This document shows, piece by piece, positions 37,001-48,900 of a stretch of DNA of 64,000 nucleotides. The translations under genes were made by a program, and so were the position numbers. This stretch comes from Phalacrocorax aristotelis (Eukaryota > Chordata > Aves > Suliformes > Phalacrocoracidae). The stretch spans positions 34,552,115 to 34,616,114 of the forward strand of contig NC_134278.1 of the NCBI RefSeq assembly GCF_949628215.1, given 5' to 3'. The notes under the pieces are model-generated. The model searched no databases. It had not been told where the DNA came from and saw only the letters and a program-made list of their open reading frames with translations. Numbering within the stretch: the stretch's first letter is position 1; every line of letters begins with the position of its first letter.

Positions 37001-39349
37001 CCAATTCTCTAGATGTATGCTTATTTTCCAGTTACTCCTGAGTAATTTTTATTCTCTGTGTGCAGAGGTGGCTTGAGACACATGGTGTAGTTGTAGCATA
37101 CACTGGCTATAGGGCGGAAGCTGGCTTCAAATTTCGTTATTTCACCTCATATCTGCTCACACTCCACAGCTTCCTATCTATATACTGTGCTGATAGCCTG
37201 TTGTGGGGCTGTGTTGCAAATGGGGCCACTGAAATGAATTGTGTTAGAAATAAACCTCTCTCCAGGCACAGTCTGCAGAGTAGGGCTGGGAGGTGCTGAG
37301 TGGAGAATGGGAGAGGGAGCTCCTGGGGCTGACTTTCTCATGGGCACCATCACACAGTATAACTACTCCCTGTTTATGTACAGTATTTGGTGTCATTTGG
37401 GCACAAAGAAGGACCACATTTGATAAAAGAATGTAGGAGTTGAAGACATGTTACGGGGAAATCACAACTTATGTTACAATGAAAATTAGCAGCTGCAGAG
37501 CACTTCTGAAAATCAAGACCTTGTTTAGATGCTGGTAAGGTGTGGCTCTTAAAATTATGCCTGAAGTGGGCTATTATGTGTTTAAGTTTTCTGCTAACTG
37601 GGAACTTACTGAATCCTTACGTACCACATTTGATTGCTAAATGGTATGTTTAACCATGAAAACCTTCTACAAGTAACTACAGCCTAGTATATCCTGTTTG
37701 GGAATGAAATTATGAGAAGGTGCTTTAAGTGTCTTCTGGCAAGGCAGAGGGAATCGAAGAGTGGTATAACTCCCGCAGAGGAAACTTCATGTTGGATTAG
37801 GATGGGAATGAAGGGGGTATGTTTAGAAGACTTGGGGATTCAGAGATCTCCAAGTAAAAGGATGGTCCTCCATTAATTTAACCTGTCTCTGAGTACATGG
37901 ATATAACTGTAAGAAATGGAGCTTGCATGTTGTTATGGAATGGCATCTAACATTTAATGTCTGTTTATCCATTTCGTATCAGTGATAAATCTATTCAGGA
38001 TAGATGAAATCACAATATTAATAATCCATTTCTTCTCTTTCTTCCTGCTGTGGATTCTTTTATTGGTATTTTTGTAGAAGAAGAGATCAAACACACATAC
38101 AAAAGTATCTTTGAACAACAAGCCCTTAGGAAAAAAAAAAAGGGAAGATGGGAGTCCACAGTACTGTTGCACAGCTGGGCAAAAGCTGTGACATTTGCAA
38201 GCACTTTCACTAATGGACTTTTGGGCTCCATCCATGCTAATGAATTAAACAGTGCCGGCAAAAGTTCTTGGGACTGGAAGTTGATTGTCTCTACCCCCAA
38301 GTTGACCTTGGCATGGTTTTGCCCTGGCCAGCAAGTGCTGTCTTGAACAATTGGAAGTGCGGTTTGGGAGTTAGTGTGGACCATATACCCAGCAGGAAGT
38401 TTGGATGTGGACATACTGTTTTGGAGACTAAGAGAGCTGATGAGTATTGACAGGTATGGTGGTGTGCCAGCTGGGCTCAGTGCCAGACTGGAGAAATGTG
38501 TACTATGAGTAGCTTTACTGTCGAGGCTGGGGAATTGGGATGCAGCACTACTTGTAAGCACTTTTTCCCACCATCTCCAGAAAAAGGAGTGGCAGTGACT
38601 GTTCACCTTCCCTGCCTGTTTCTCACAAGCAATGAGCTAAGGACTTAAAAATTACAACAGCAAACTTCTCCCAAACTTTGCCTCATCATGCACCTTTTGC
38701 AGGTGAGATGCCAAGACTGACCTCCCAGGCATCAGCTGTGGTGGCTGTAATATCGCCCCTTCCCTAGTCTACAGAGGTGGCACCTTCTCTCCTGTCACTA
38801 CGACTGGCGTTCCAAAAAGAATCAGTAGAGGTATGAAAATTTACAAAAGCAAATTTAAAAGATGTGAAGAGACTACATGACTGCTGAGGGTACTGTCAGA
38901 GCACAGTGTTTATGTACATTTTCTGTTCATATCCAATTTTCCTAAGAACAAAACATGATGCTTCTATTCGGGGCTACAACTGACTGTATTTTGTCTGCGT
39001 AACACAATGCAGAGGATGCCAGCCCTGCATTTCTCAAGAGGCAGACCTCAAGAACCGGGTGGAATTTCTAAATGTGCAGGACTTGTGCAGGGATGAAAGA
39101 ATTCAGATGAATCAAAACGTCGCTAGGTGTGTCTAGCCGACACAGTTACAATGAACACGCTAAAGGAGCAGAACCTCACCCAAGCTGCTTCAGTGCACTT
39201 GTTGGACCCTGAAAGTGGGTTAAGCTGCATATGCAGGCATGACCTTGTTTTGCAGATACTGGGCACAGAGGACAGTCCAGCCAGAGCTACATTACCAATC
39301 GGTTCACGTTTTAAGTAGCTACGAGGCTCCTTGAATTTCTGCCAGTATC
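31024..39349. other. Intergenic upstream of CD109, no gene seen
   Basis: About 8.3 kb, mostly AT-rich, with a poly-T run at about 31076-31091 and another near 31902. I found no splice-bounded exon, RNA gene or clear repeat family. The longest open frame (38010-38606, minus) opens at GTG and has no recognisable domain. Confidence 0.7.
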
Positions 39350-39695
39350 GTTCTCCCCGTTCAGACCAAGACCCGTGCCCGGCTTGCCAGCGAGCCTGAG
39401 CCCCACGCCAGCGGCGCCCCGGCGGGCTCTCCACGTCTCGCCAAGTCCCTGCAGAGCAAAGCCTCATCGCTAGCCGGGCAGACCCCGACAGCAGGCTCCC
39501 GCTCCGCTCGATGTACAGGCGGAAAACACGACCCTCCGTGTTTATGTTGTACGATGTTGTGTTCTCCCGAGAATCCCACCCGCTCCCCAGCGGCATCTGC
39601 CCGCAGACGTGGCGTGCGAGGGCTGCGGGGAGCAGAAGCGCACCCCTGGATATCGATGTGTAGGAGTAGCTATCCCGCTGCTCTGCCGCCCCCCT

Positions 39696-39720
39696 GCTCC
39701 GCTCCGCTCCGCTCCGCTCT
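39696..39720. repeat. GCTCC pentanucleotide tandem repeat in the CD109 promoter
   Basis: Four perfect GCTCC units and one GCTCT, 207-231 bp before the CD109 ATG. Short and possibly length-variable. Confidence 0.85.
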
Positions 39721-39791
39721 CCCCGGGCGGGCCCCGGGAACGCCCCGGCGGCTGCTTGTGGGGCTGCGGCCGGCGGGCCGCGCCCGGCGCT

Positions 39792-39828
39792 GGGGCTGCG
39801 GCTGCGGCTGCGGCTGGGGCTGGGGCGG
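39792..39828. repeat. GC-rich hexamer-like tandem repeat in the CD109 promoter
   Basis: Consecutive GGCTGC units pass into GGGGCT units about 100 bp before the CD109 ATG. Confidence 0.8.
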
Positions 39829-39926
39829 CCTCTCCCGGCCCTCCCCGCCCGCCGCGGCACCTCCCGCCCGCCCCCGGCCCTGCGCACAGCGGCGGAGCCA
39901 CCGCGCTGCGGGCAGCGCCGAGCGCC

Positions 39927-39994
39927 ATGGAGCCGACCCGCGGCGCTCTCCTCCTCCTCCTCCTCCTCCTCCTCTGCAGCTCCGCGGCAGCCGG
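39927..39994 (+). CDS. CD109: CD109 exon 1: signal peptide
   Basis: Encodes MEPTRGA, nine leucines, CSSAAA and two bases of a glycine codon, a classic secretory signal with a Leu core and small residues before the cleavage site. Start context GCGCCATGG is optimal. All nine leucines (39948-39974) use CTC. Donor gtacgt. Confidence 0.93.
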
Positions 39995-42900
39995 GTACGT
40001 GGGGCCGGAGGGGCGGGTGGGGGCGCGGGGTAGCGGGGGGCTCCCCCAGGTCCGCCCCGGCAGCCTGTCCGGCGAGCGGGCAGAGCAGCCCTGCCTCCTC
40101 CCCGTCCTGCAAACCGTGGGTGCGCTCGGCAGCGCCTGGGCAGTGAGCATCCCCTCCGGCTCCGCGGTGGAGCGCAACGGAGGAGCTTTGCAACATGCAT
40201 CGTACGTGATTATGTGGACGCTGTTACTTTTTGGGGGATTGAATTTCACTTCCTGCCCTTTCTCCCTCTGCCCGTTTGGATTTTCCAGACCTACGTTCCT
40301 GGTGGCAGTTCCCTGGAACATCAGGCCTGGAGCAAACGTGACTGTTGGGGTAGCCCTGCTGCGGGACAGCCCAGCGCAGGTCACCGTAAGGGGAGAAGTG
40401 ATCAGAGATAACGAGACCATCTTGAGCAGGGAAATGGTCTTTGAGAAAGGTAAGAGGATGGAGTTGGCTTGGGAGGATTTAGATTTGCCTTCTCCCACAA
40501 TTATTTTGTTGCTCCCAAAATATCACAGCTTCTGAACGGTACTAAAATAGGAACTTTACCAAGTAGAGATCACTTATGGGAAAATTATCTCGTACTCTGC
40601 TGGCTCTGTGTGCATGTGGGTGACTGAACTGGATAGTGAGTGGTTGCATGGGTGTGCTAACTCACTTTAAACTCTGAAAATAATCAGATCGTAGCAAAGC
40701 CTGATGGATGTGGGGTTTCTGAGGAGCCAGGAAGTACTCTGGTTCATGTAGTTGGGCCACTGGAGAAGAAGTAGAAGAGGTGCTCACTGGTGGGCTTGTT
40801 AAGGAGCAAAGTGGAAGCAAGCGGGATTATGGTAAGGGTGGAACGAACAAGGTGATAAAGCATCTGGAACTGGCTGCTTCTCATGCCCTAAGAAAAGGAG
40901 GACCTGAGGATGATAGGAAAGTGGAGGTGACCATGTCAGATACCGTTACTTGGAAGCTCTGTGCGTTTGTGGAAACAGAAATTCTTAAGGCTCAAGAACT
41001 GAATCGTGGGACATGTTGAGGACTGAAGATGAGTAAACCTTAGAGTAGGCTGACTTAATGTATGCCCCCCGGGCAGCAGTAGAGGATGTGGTGGCAGTTC
41101 TGAGTGGTTGGAGAACTGAGGTACGGTGGTCACTGCTCCCTTTCATAAAGGCCAGCTGGGAGCAGAAGCATAGAGGTGTCCTGCCTGAGATTTGCTCTCA
41201 TTAGAAAGAAAATACCTTGTCTGGATAATCCAGCTTTCAAAATGCTCTTAGTATGAGGCAATGTAAATGACACCCAAACTCTAGCCTTTTTTTTGTCAAA
41301 AGTAGAGAGTCTGGGGGCAATGTGAGGTCCTAGAAAAATCTACCCTGCTATAATGCACTTTTGTCTTGCTGATGTCAACTAATTTTTCTATTAATGTCTT
41401 ATAGTTAATGTAGATGCCTTAATTGAAAGCATCACACCTTCGTTTCAAAGCCTTCATGAAAGCCCACCCCTCTTCGCAACCTGTAGAGAAGGCTGAGGCC
41501 TTCGAGTGTGATGGAGAGCATTTGACCAGATCAAAAAATTCATGGCCCCATGATGCAGAAAAGCATATCTGATCAAAACTCTTCTTGCTATTTCAAATAT
41601 TCTGAAAAAAATTTCCAGAACTATGCATTCGCATGTTTTACTTCGGGTTGGGTATTGTTTATCCACTATGATTTTTTATTGTTATCAGGTGTATGTCTTC
41701 CAGCAGCCAGTGTCAAAGCATAAACCTGAGGCAATTTTCCTGTAGTGCTATTGTTAATTAAAAAAAATTAATCTAAGTGTTCGTTCCTGATTTAAATCAA
41801 ATTTATATACCTGAACTGTTAGTGTCCAAATCTAACACTTATAGTTGTGGTGATGTATGACTAAGGCAATTACTTTAGGAGGACAGATTTGCTAGGACCT
41901 AAAATCTGCATGCAAGTAAACCAGACTGGCTGTCATGCCTATGGTCCTTAATCTTAAGTCTCCAGGACACGCTACATGCCATATTTAGATTTTGCTTATT
42001 CCTCCCCTGCAGGGGAGGATTCAGCAGTGGATAAAGGAACATTCTCACTGTGTGGCGAAAATAACTTTGATGCATTTATTATGCTATTAGTAGTGAGTTT
42101 GTCTTTTTAAGTTCCCAGATCCTCTTCAAACCTTTCCTGGCAGTATTTTGATACGAAACCAAGACAAACCCAGGCCAACTGAATTACTGTTTTCAAAAGA
42201 AAAACTGTCTTCTCCTTTTCTTCCTCTAACTATACTGGCTTTAATTTCCCGTTTCTGTTCTGCTTAACATCAAAGTCAGTGACACTTGCATGAGTTTCAA
42301 CCTGTCTGCTATTGTCCTTTTCAACATTAAAAACCAGACAACCAGCTGATAATTCCAAGCATGTGAAAATATGTGGATGTCTCTGTCTGCAAGCACACAG
42401 AATGATGCTTGACACTGGGAGTTGCTGAAGTCAGAGGGAACGGTGGGTGATCAGGAACAGGTATGACACTGCATCAGACTGGGTACGGTGAGGAAAAAGG
42501 ATGAATCTATACTGCATTACTTGAAGTACATGGATTTATTGTTAATTTTAAATCTTTTTCCTGTCTTTTAAATATATGTTTGAAATTTCCATGCTTTTTT
42601 GTTTGATAAATAGAGCAGCAAAAAACAAAAAAAAGTGCTGAGCATGCAGTGTATTCCCTTTTGCAAAAATCTTAAAATTTAGTATGTGGCCATTGATTCT
42701 TTAAAGCCAAGTTGTATAATTTGTTAGTCGTTTGTTCTTTGTGAACAAATACGTAAGCAAAGCTGTTACAGGCCAGCAACAAGGGAGCTGCCGTGTAACA
42801 GAGGACGTAGTGTTGAAGGCGTGTATCCGAAGGTGCTACAGGAGCGGATCAGTTGTGAATAGAGTTACTCAGAGAGAAAGCAGTTTATCAGAGAGAAAGC

Positions 42901-45900
42901 ACTTTGTCCGAATAAGATTCTAAAGCTTTAAATTCTTCACTGAAGAACAAACCAAACTTAAGATAAAATATGTAGCAATGTTGTTGTAGCTGTGTTAGTC
43001 CAAGAATGTGACTGGGGGACATTTTATTAAGCCAGTTGTTGCAGCTGAAGGAAAAAAACCCAAACATATCTCCAGGTGCACAAAATCTTCTTGAAATTAC
43101 ATGATTGCTGCATATGTTAGTACCCAGAAAATGTTGCTTTCTCTGTCACTTGGGCCCATTAGATTACACAGAGTGGGTAATACAGTGGTATTACTGTTCC
43201 TGTGGTGCACATGAGTCTGATGAATTTTATTGCCATGTGTCAATGCAAAATAAGTATTAAGGGAGGCAGGGTGTAACTGAGGTTGTTGACTGTGCTGAAT
43301 ATCCAGAAAGCTGCAAGTGATTGGTTGCCTTGGCTAGGCTGCCAATTCAGTGTCCCCGTTGCCTAAACTGGCTCAATTATGCTCTGTATTTTCGTATTTT
43401 TCCCTGTCTGGTGACAGCAATAGCAGGGGATTAACTGCTTTGAGAAACTGGTCTGACTGAAAAAGAAAGTTTTTATTTTCTTGAATATTTTTTTTGGCAG
43501 ACAGGTTTCCTGGTTCTGTGTGCAAACATTGGTGCTGATGGAACTGAGGTGGGCACGGAGTTGGGAACTGGATGCTGGGGACAAGGGACAGGCTGAGGAC
43601 AGTGTTTTTATTAGTGCTTTTTAATCTTGCGGGCTGAGTTCAGCTGAGTACTTAAGCATAAGAGCTATTACATACCTGCCTGGCAAAGTGCATCATCTTC
43701 AGTTGCTTAAAGTTAAGAATGCGCTCTGGTCCTCCTCCAGCAGCAGCTCAGTATGGTACATGTACTGGTCTAAATTTCTGACTTAACTCCCTAAAAGGAT
43801 CTTGTTGAATTAGAGGCACAGGGTTTTTTTCTTTATATAACTCTTGCTTTATATAAGAAATAGAGTGTTTACCCTCTGATGGTTGATAAAACATTCACTG
43901 TTTTAATGGCAGTGGAAGTGGAATTTTGATATTTGAGTGATTCTTGGGAAATTGTCCATTAGAGAAAGCTTTAGCAGTGGAGGCTGGTTCGTATCTTTAT
44001 TGTGCTTTTCATATAACAAAGGGAAAATAAACATATTTATTAATAAGTGGCTAGTTTGTATTCTTTGGAGTGATGGAAGAAGTGCTGATGTTTTGAGCTT
44101 GGCTCAATATTCCAGAATCCAAATGTACTGTAGCAAGGGAGATAGTTTAAGACCAATGTTTTGGTACAGAAATTAAGTTAATTAGATTAAATGTACTGAA
44201 AACAGACTAACTGAATGCCTGCAAGCAGGATGTTGGTGCTACAGGTAAACTTTGTGTGAGCAAGCACAACTAAAAAAAAAAAAAAGTCAGTGCATCACCA
44301 AGAGAGAATACCTTTCCATTGTCTGCAGCAGACTCCAGAAAAACACAAAGCAGTAACTAAAGCTGTTGCTGTGCACCATATCAAGCCTTGACACATTTTC
44401 TGTGGAGCTGCAGTATCAGAAAGATCCTCACCCTGATTGAAAATGACTGTAGAAGATAACAATGGCTTATGTGCAATTTGAGCTGTTGGATTTTCTGGGT
44501 CAACAACAACAACAAAATAAGATGGGAATAACAGGCAAGTTAAATTTTATGCATGAATAGCTTGATTTTTCAGTGATTACAGTGAAGGGTAGCTCTTGCC
44601 ATGCATATTTATCCAGACATTAATCAAAAAAGATAGAGTTTGAATTGGCAAGAAGTGTTGTCTTACAGGGTTTGCTACCCAGACATTGCAGTGCGTGTTA
44701 GTGTATGAGAAACCTTATACCTTAATTGTGAGAGCTTCTGAAAAGGCTGTTGTCCTTGTTGGTGCTAGAATGATTTGGAAAGAGTAAGTAGCATGTAAGT
44801 TGAAAAAACAAATTAGTTCTAAGAAAAGCTTTCATGTGTAATGAGTTGTCATCATTTACCCGACTGCATGAACATTTTTAATTCTTAATAAGATTTAGTT
44901 AGAGCTTCTGGTATTTAAGGTTCAACATAATGTATTTCAGGCACAGTGAGTGAGAACTACTTCATGAACTGAAGAATCTGGTTTACAATAGTATGTGTAG
45001 TTTGAGTTCCCTGTAAATTATTTGTACGTGTTAATTAACTTGCACTGCTTTTCTGTACTTCTAGAGAGGAGTAAATGTACTTGTTAACAGAAGTTACTGA
45101 GCTAGAGTGTGGCAAATACTCAGCTATGATTTACAAAACATGATAGAGTTTTTGAGAACATCTGTCAAGTTCAGACATGTAGTGATTATCCATATAGACA
45201 AAGGAAAATCTGCTTTTACCAGAAGGCGTGCTTTGAATACTTATTAATATGGTTCTGACCACATTAGTATGTGAAACAGTGAAAAATACTAGGAAAGTGT
45301 TTACACTTTACTACTTTACACTACTAAGTTGTAAAGTAGCAGCTAAATGGGAATGAATGGCCTAAGTAAGCCAGTCCCTTTTGTTGACTTTGAGTTGCCT
45401 CTGTACCTTATTTCAGAATAAAATGAATGACTCGTTGGTGACCACAAAATTTATGTTGAAAATCTGTGGGGTAAAGGGTTTTGCTGGCAGTTCAGTGGGA
45501 CAGCTCCTTTCTGCCTGATTCTGTATCAATGCCTGAAAAGCCAAACAGCAAGAGAGCAGGAGTCCCATGATTTTGCATCCATAACCTCGACCTCCAAACA
45601 TATATGTAACTGTGCCTCATGAAAAATAAGTTGTCAGATAGTCAGCACATGCAGATAACCTGTGCAAAATGAGAATAAAGGAAAAGTTTTGGGGAAGGAG
45701 GTGTTGGGGCTGGATCTAGAGACAAGGGAGCTAGTAGAGAAGAGGATGATCTCTTATGGGCTTTTGTATTGCTGGAGCACATATAAGTAAAAAAAAACCT
45801 GACAGATTTCTGTGCCTGTTGTTGAAGCCATCCTTCAAACAGGACCATTAAGTAGTTAGCAGGAAAATGGAAGTAGCAATCCCATCCAGTACCTGAGCTT

Positions 45901-48900
45901 TATCTTAGTGATTGGATGCGGTTTGATATTTGAGGGAGAGTCATCCTGTGGCTCAAGGCTTACGTGTTCATATGCGAGGTTGTTCTGGTCACCATGTTCT
46001 TCAACGATATCCAGCCAAGGAGCGTGTGGCAGATTGAGCACTACAGGCTGTTTCACAGTACCTTGAGAAGGGTGGAATAAGTCACTTATAGCAGGAATGG
46101 TGGCAGTGGGGCAACTCTTACAGAGGAGGGAATATTGCATGCACCAGTGTGGGGTTCCCTGTTGCTACTGTGAACTGTAGGGGCTTTACAGCTTTTAGGA
46201 AAGGGAGGAGAGAGAAAAACAAAGTAAAAGCTGTGAATTTTGGGAAAAAAAATGATGCCAATAAACAACAGGAACTGGGAGGTAAGATGCTATCAGAACC
46301 AAGAAGGAAGGGAAGCAAAGGGAGAAAGCTCTTGAGGGATTCGTAGTGAAAGGATAAGTACATATTACCCTAACATAACAAAAGGATAAGAAATAAAGTA
46401 ACTAAACAGGATCTTATCACTGGCCAAAAAAACAACAGGAAAAAAGGCAAACCATGTGTATAAACTGAAAATGAAATCAGATTACAAAGGTTGAGCTTAA
46501 AGGAGTAGCATGGGTAAGAAAGGACAAAACTGGAAAGGCCAAACCACAGTAGGAAAGAATGTGAAGGGTAACAAGGCAGAATTTTTAAATATAATTTTGG
46601 TAGCAAGAAAGCTAGCAGAGGATGTGGCTTTCTACTCTGCTGAGAATGGCATTGGTCGGGGAGAGGCGGTAAGTGCTCAGTCTTCACTAAGATGGTCAAC
46701 TAACTGCCATGTAAAAGAGTTAAGAACTAAGGCAACAAAAGGGGAGGAACAGGTTAAAGAGTACTTTGGTAATGTTGATGTTTAGGCCTGATAAAATTGC
46801 TTGAAGGATATTCAGGGAATTGATTTAAGTAATTTTAAAACTGCTAGTGAGGTTTTGAGAGCATGAGTGAAGAGAGAGGTTCTGGGAGATTGAAAACCTG
46901 AAAATAAAATGTGTTCCGCCGTGGGCTGGCAGGTGTTGTAGGTGGATGAGAAATGGGATATTGTTATATTTTGACTTTAGTAAGGCTTTTGATACTCTGG
47001 TGTGACAAGCCAGCTGTAGGGAAGCAGGGACAGCATGGAACTCTTATTAAAGATGTTTGTGGCTAGATGGAAAAGTAATAGTTACAAAGTAGGTCTAAGC
47101 TGTTCACTCTCAAACTGGAAATGGGTTGTCCTGCAACTGTATTGTACAGTATGACTGACATGGATGAAAAAGGGAGAATGTTTATTAGATTAGTCAAGGA
47201 GTGGCAAGGGTGCTGGGAAGAAGGATTAGACTTTCACCGAAGTTTGCCAATATGGGAAATGATTAGGGGAAGAATTGGGGTGTGATTCACTAGGGTGACG
47301 ACATAGTTCTCCTCTTGTTGAGGAATTAAAGAGCATGTGTTTACTGGATGGGGAACAAGGTGAGGCAGTTGTTCTGCTGAAAAGGGGGTGTCTATGGTGG
47401 TGTGGGTGATGATTTAAAGGTGCCGAAAGGTGATATCTTACAAATAATACTGTGGTGCTAAAAAAGAAGACAAAAGCTGTACTCAAATATATACACAGAA
47501 ATATTTTCTGTAAGATATGAGAAAGTATTCTAGTAATCTTTGCAGGTCTAATTAGGCATCCTGGGGAATGCTGTGCCTGATTTGGGGCACTCCTCACAGA
47601 GGCTGTGAACCAACTGGAGAAATTCCAGGAGGAGCAGACAGAAAGATTGGAGATGTCTCAAGAGGCAAGTTGAAACCAGACAAAAGGAGGTGGGCCTTCA
47701 CATGAGATGGAAATAAATTGTGGATTGTCCCAGGTGTTATGGATGGAAAATGTGATTGCACAAATTTATGAGACAGAAGTCCATCAAGGTCTGGTCCAGT
47801 ATAAAGACACTAATTTTGGCTTTTCAAGCCCCAAGCCTCAGATTGCATAGGCTGGGAAGAGTACCCAAGGAAGGGTCACTGTGTCTGTTTTTGCGCTGTT
47901 CAGTTTGTCCATGACCACTTCTGGAGATGGGACCTTGGGCTAAACAGACTTTTGGTTTGACCCTGGGAGCCTTTTCTACATTCTGGAAAGCATTTGAGGA
48001 GAGATGGGAGGAATTGGGGTGAATTGTCAGGAGAAGTGTGCTGTGAACCTGGTTATTACCCTTCAGGTACATAAAAGGTAGCTTCAAAGAGAAAGGGGTG
48101 GGAGATAACAGTGGATCTCCAGATGGGTCTAGGATGATGTCCTTAGTGGTGTCTAATTAGAAAGAGATCCAAGCTGAAGTGTTGAAGGTTATAGAAGTAC
48201 CTGCAGACACAGGAAGCAATTGGGAAACTCATGGGTCTCCAGTCATACACAGGTGACTTCTCTTTTCATGAGACATGACTATCTGCACTGGCAGCATTGC
48301 TGGTTCCCATGCTCTGTATCTCTGAGTACCTGTTTGTGAAGGCAGAGTTGAGGTCCTATCTGCAGAGGTTGAATAGCAGATGGCAAGAGATGTTGCTGGT
48401 TCACCTGGATTCACTGCAGTCTGAATAAGAATATGCGTAGAAGACGTGGCCAGAGTGACAGACCCCTTCTCCCCCACTTCTCCAGCTTCCTGGAGGTGCA
48501 GCTCTGAAGTCCAGATGCTTATTTTGTATGTTTAGGGATTTGTATTGCCTTTATTTACTGATGAACAAAGTATCAGGTAATAATTTTATATATCTAAATA
48601 ATTTTGTGATCTCAGGAAAGTTATGTGGCTTTGTCAACACAGACTCTGAATGCATTCCAGAAAATGGAAGAAAATCAATATGAAAACAAACCTCCTTTCA
48701 CTCCCTCTGAGAGGAAACTTAAGTAGTTCCTGAATGTTTTATTTGTAGTGGATAAGTTTAAGAGGTGACTTGACTTTGGAATTTTGCTCCCATAGCAGCA
48801 ATTGATGCAATGGAGGTGGTATTAATACTGCTACATCTCTGGCATAGACAGGCTTAGCCACATTTGGTACTAGTATGATTTCCCTATGTTTTAAGTCAGA

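Larger units (their letters stand above)
39350..40200 (+). promoter_or_regulatory. CD109: CpG-island promoter of CD109
   Basis: A sharp GC/CpG-rich block starts near 39350 and covers CD109 exon 1. There is no TATA box at the expected place. It contains a GCTCC pentamer array (39696-39720) and a GGCTGC/GGGGCT array (39792-39828), potential SP/KLF-type GC sites. Long open frames on both strands here reflect base composition. Confidence 0.8.

Noticed and set aside
38010..38606. 198-codon open frame on the minus strand upstream of CD109
   Set aside because: It opens at GTG, not ATG, has no recognisable domain, a Ser/Leu-rich composition and no splice or promoter context. One open frame of this length is expected by chance in six frames of 64 kb.
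39123..40535. Several long frames on both strands (up to 357 codons) over the CD109 CpG island
   Set aside because: They overlap CD109 exon 1 and result from few AT-rich stop codons in GC-rich DNA. Their Arg/Ala/Pro/Gly-rich content follows base composition.
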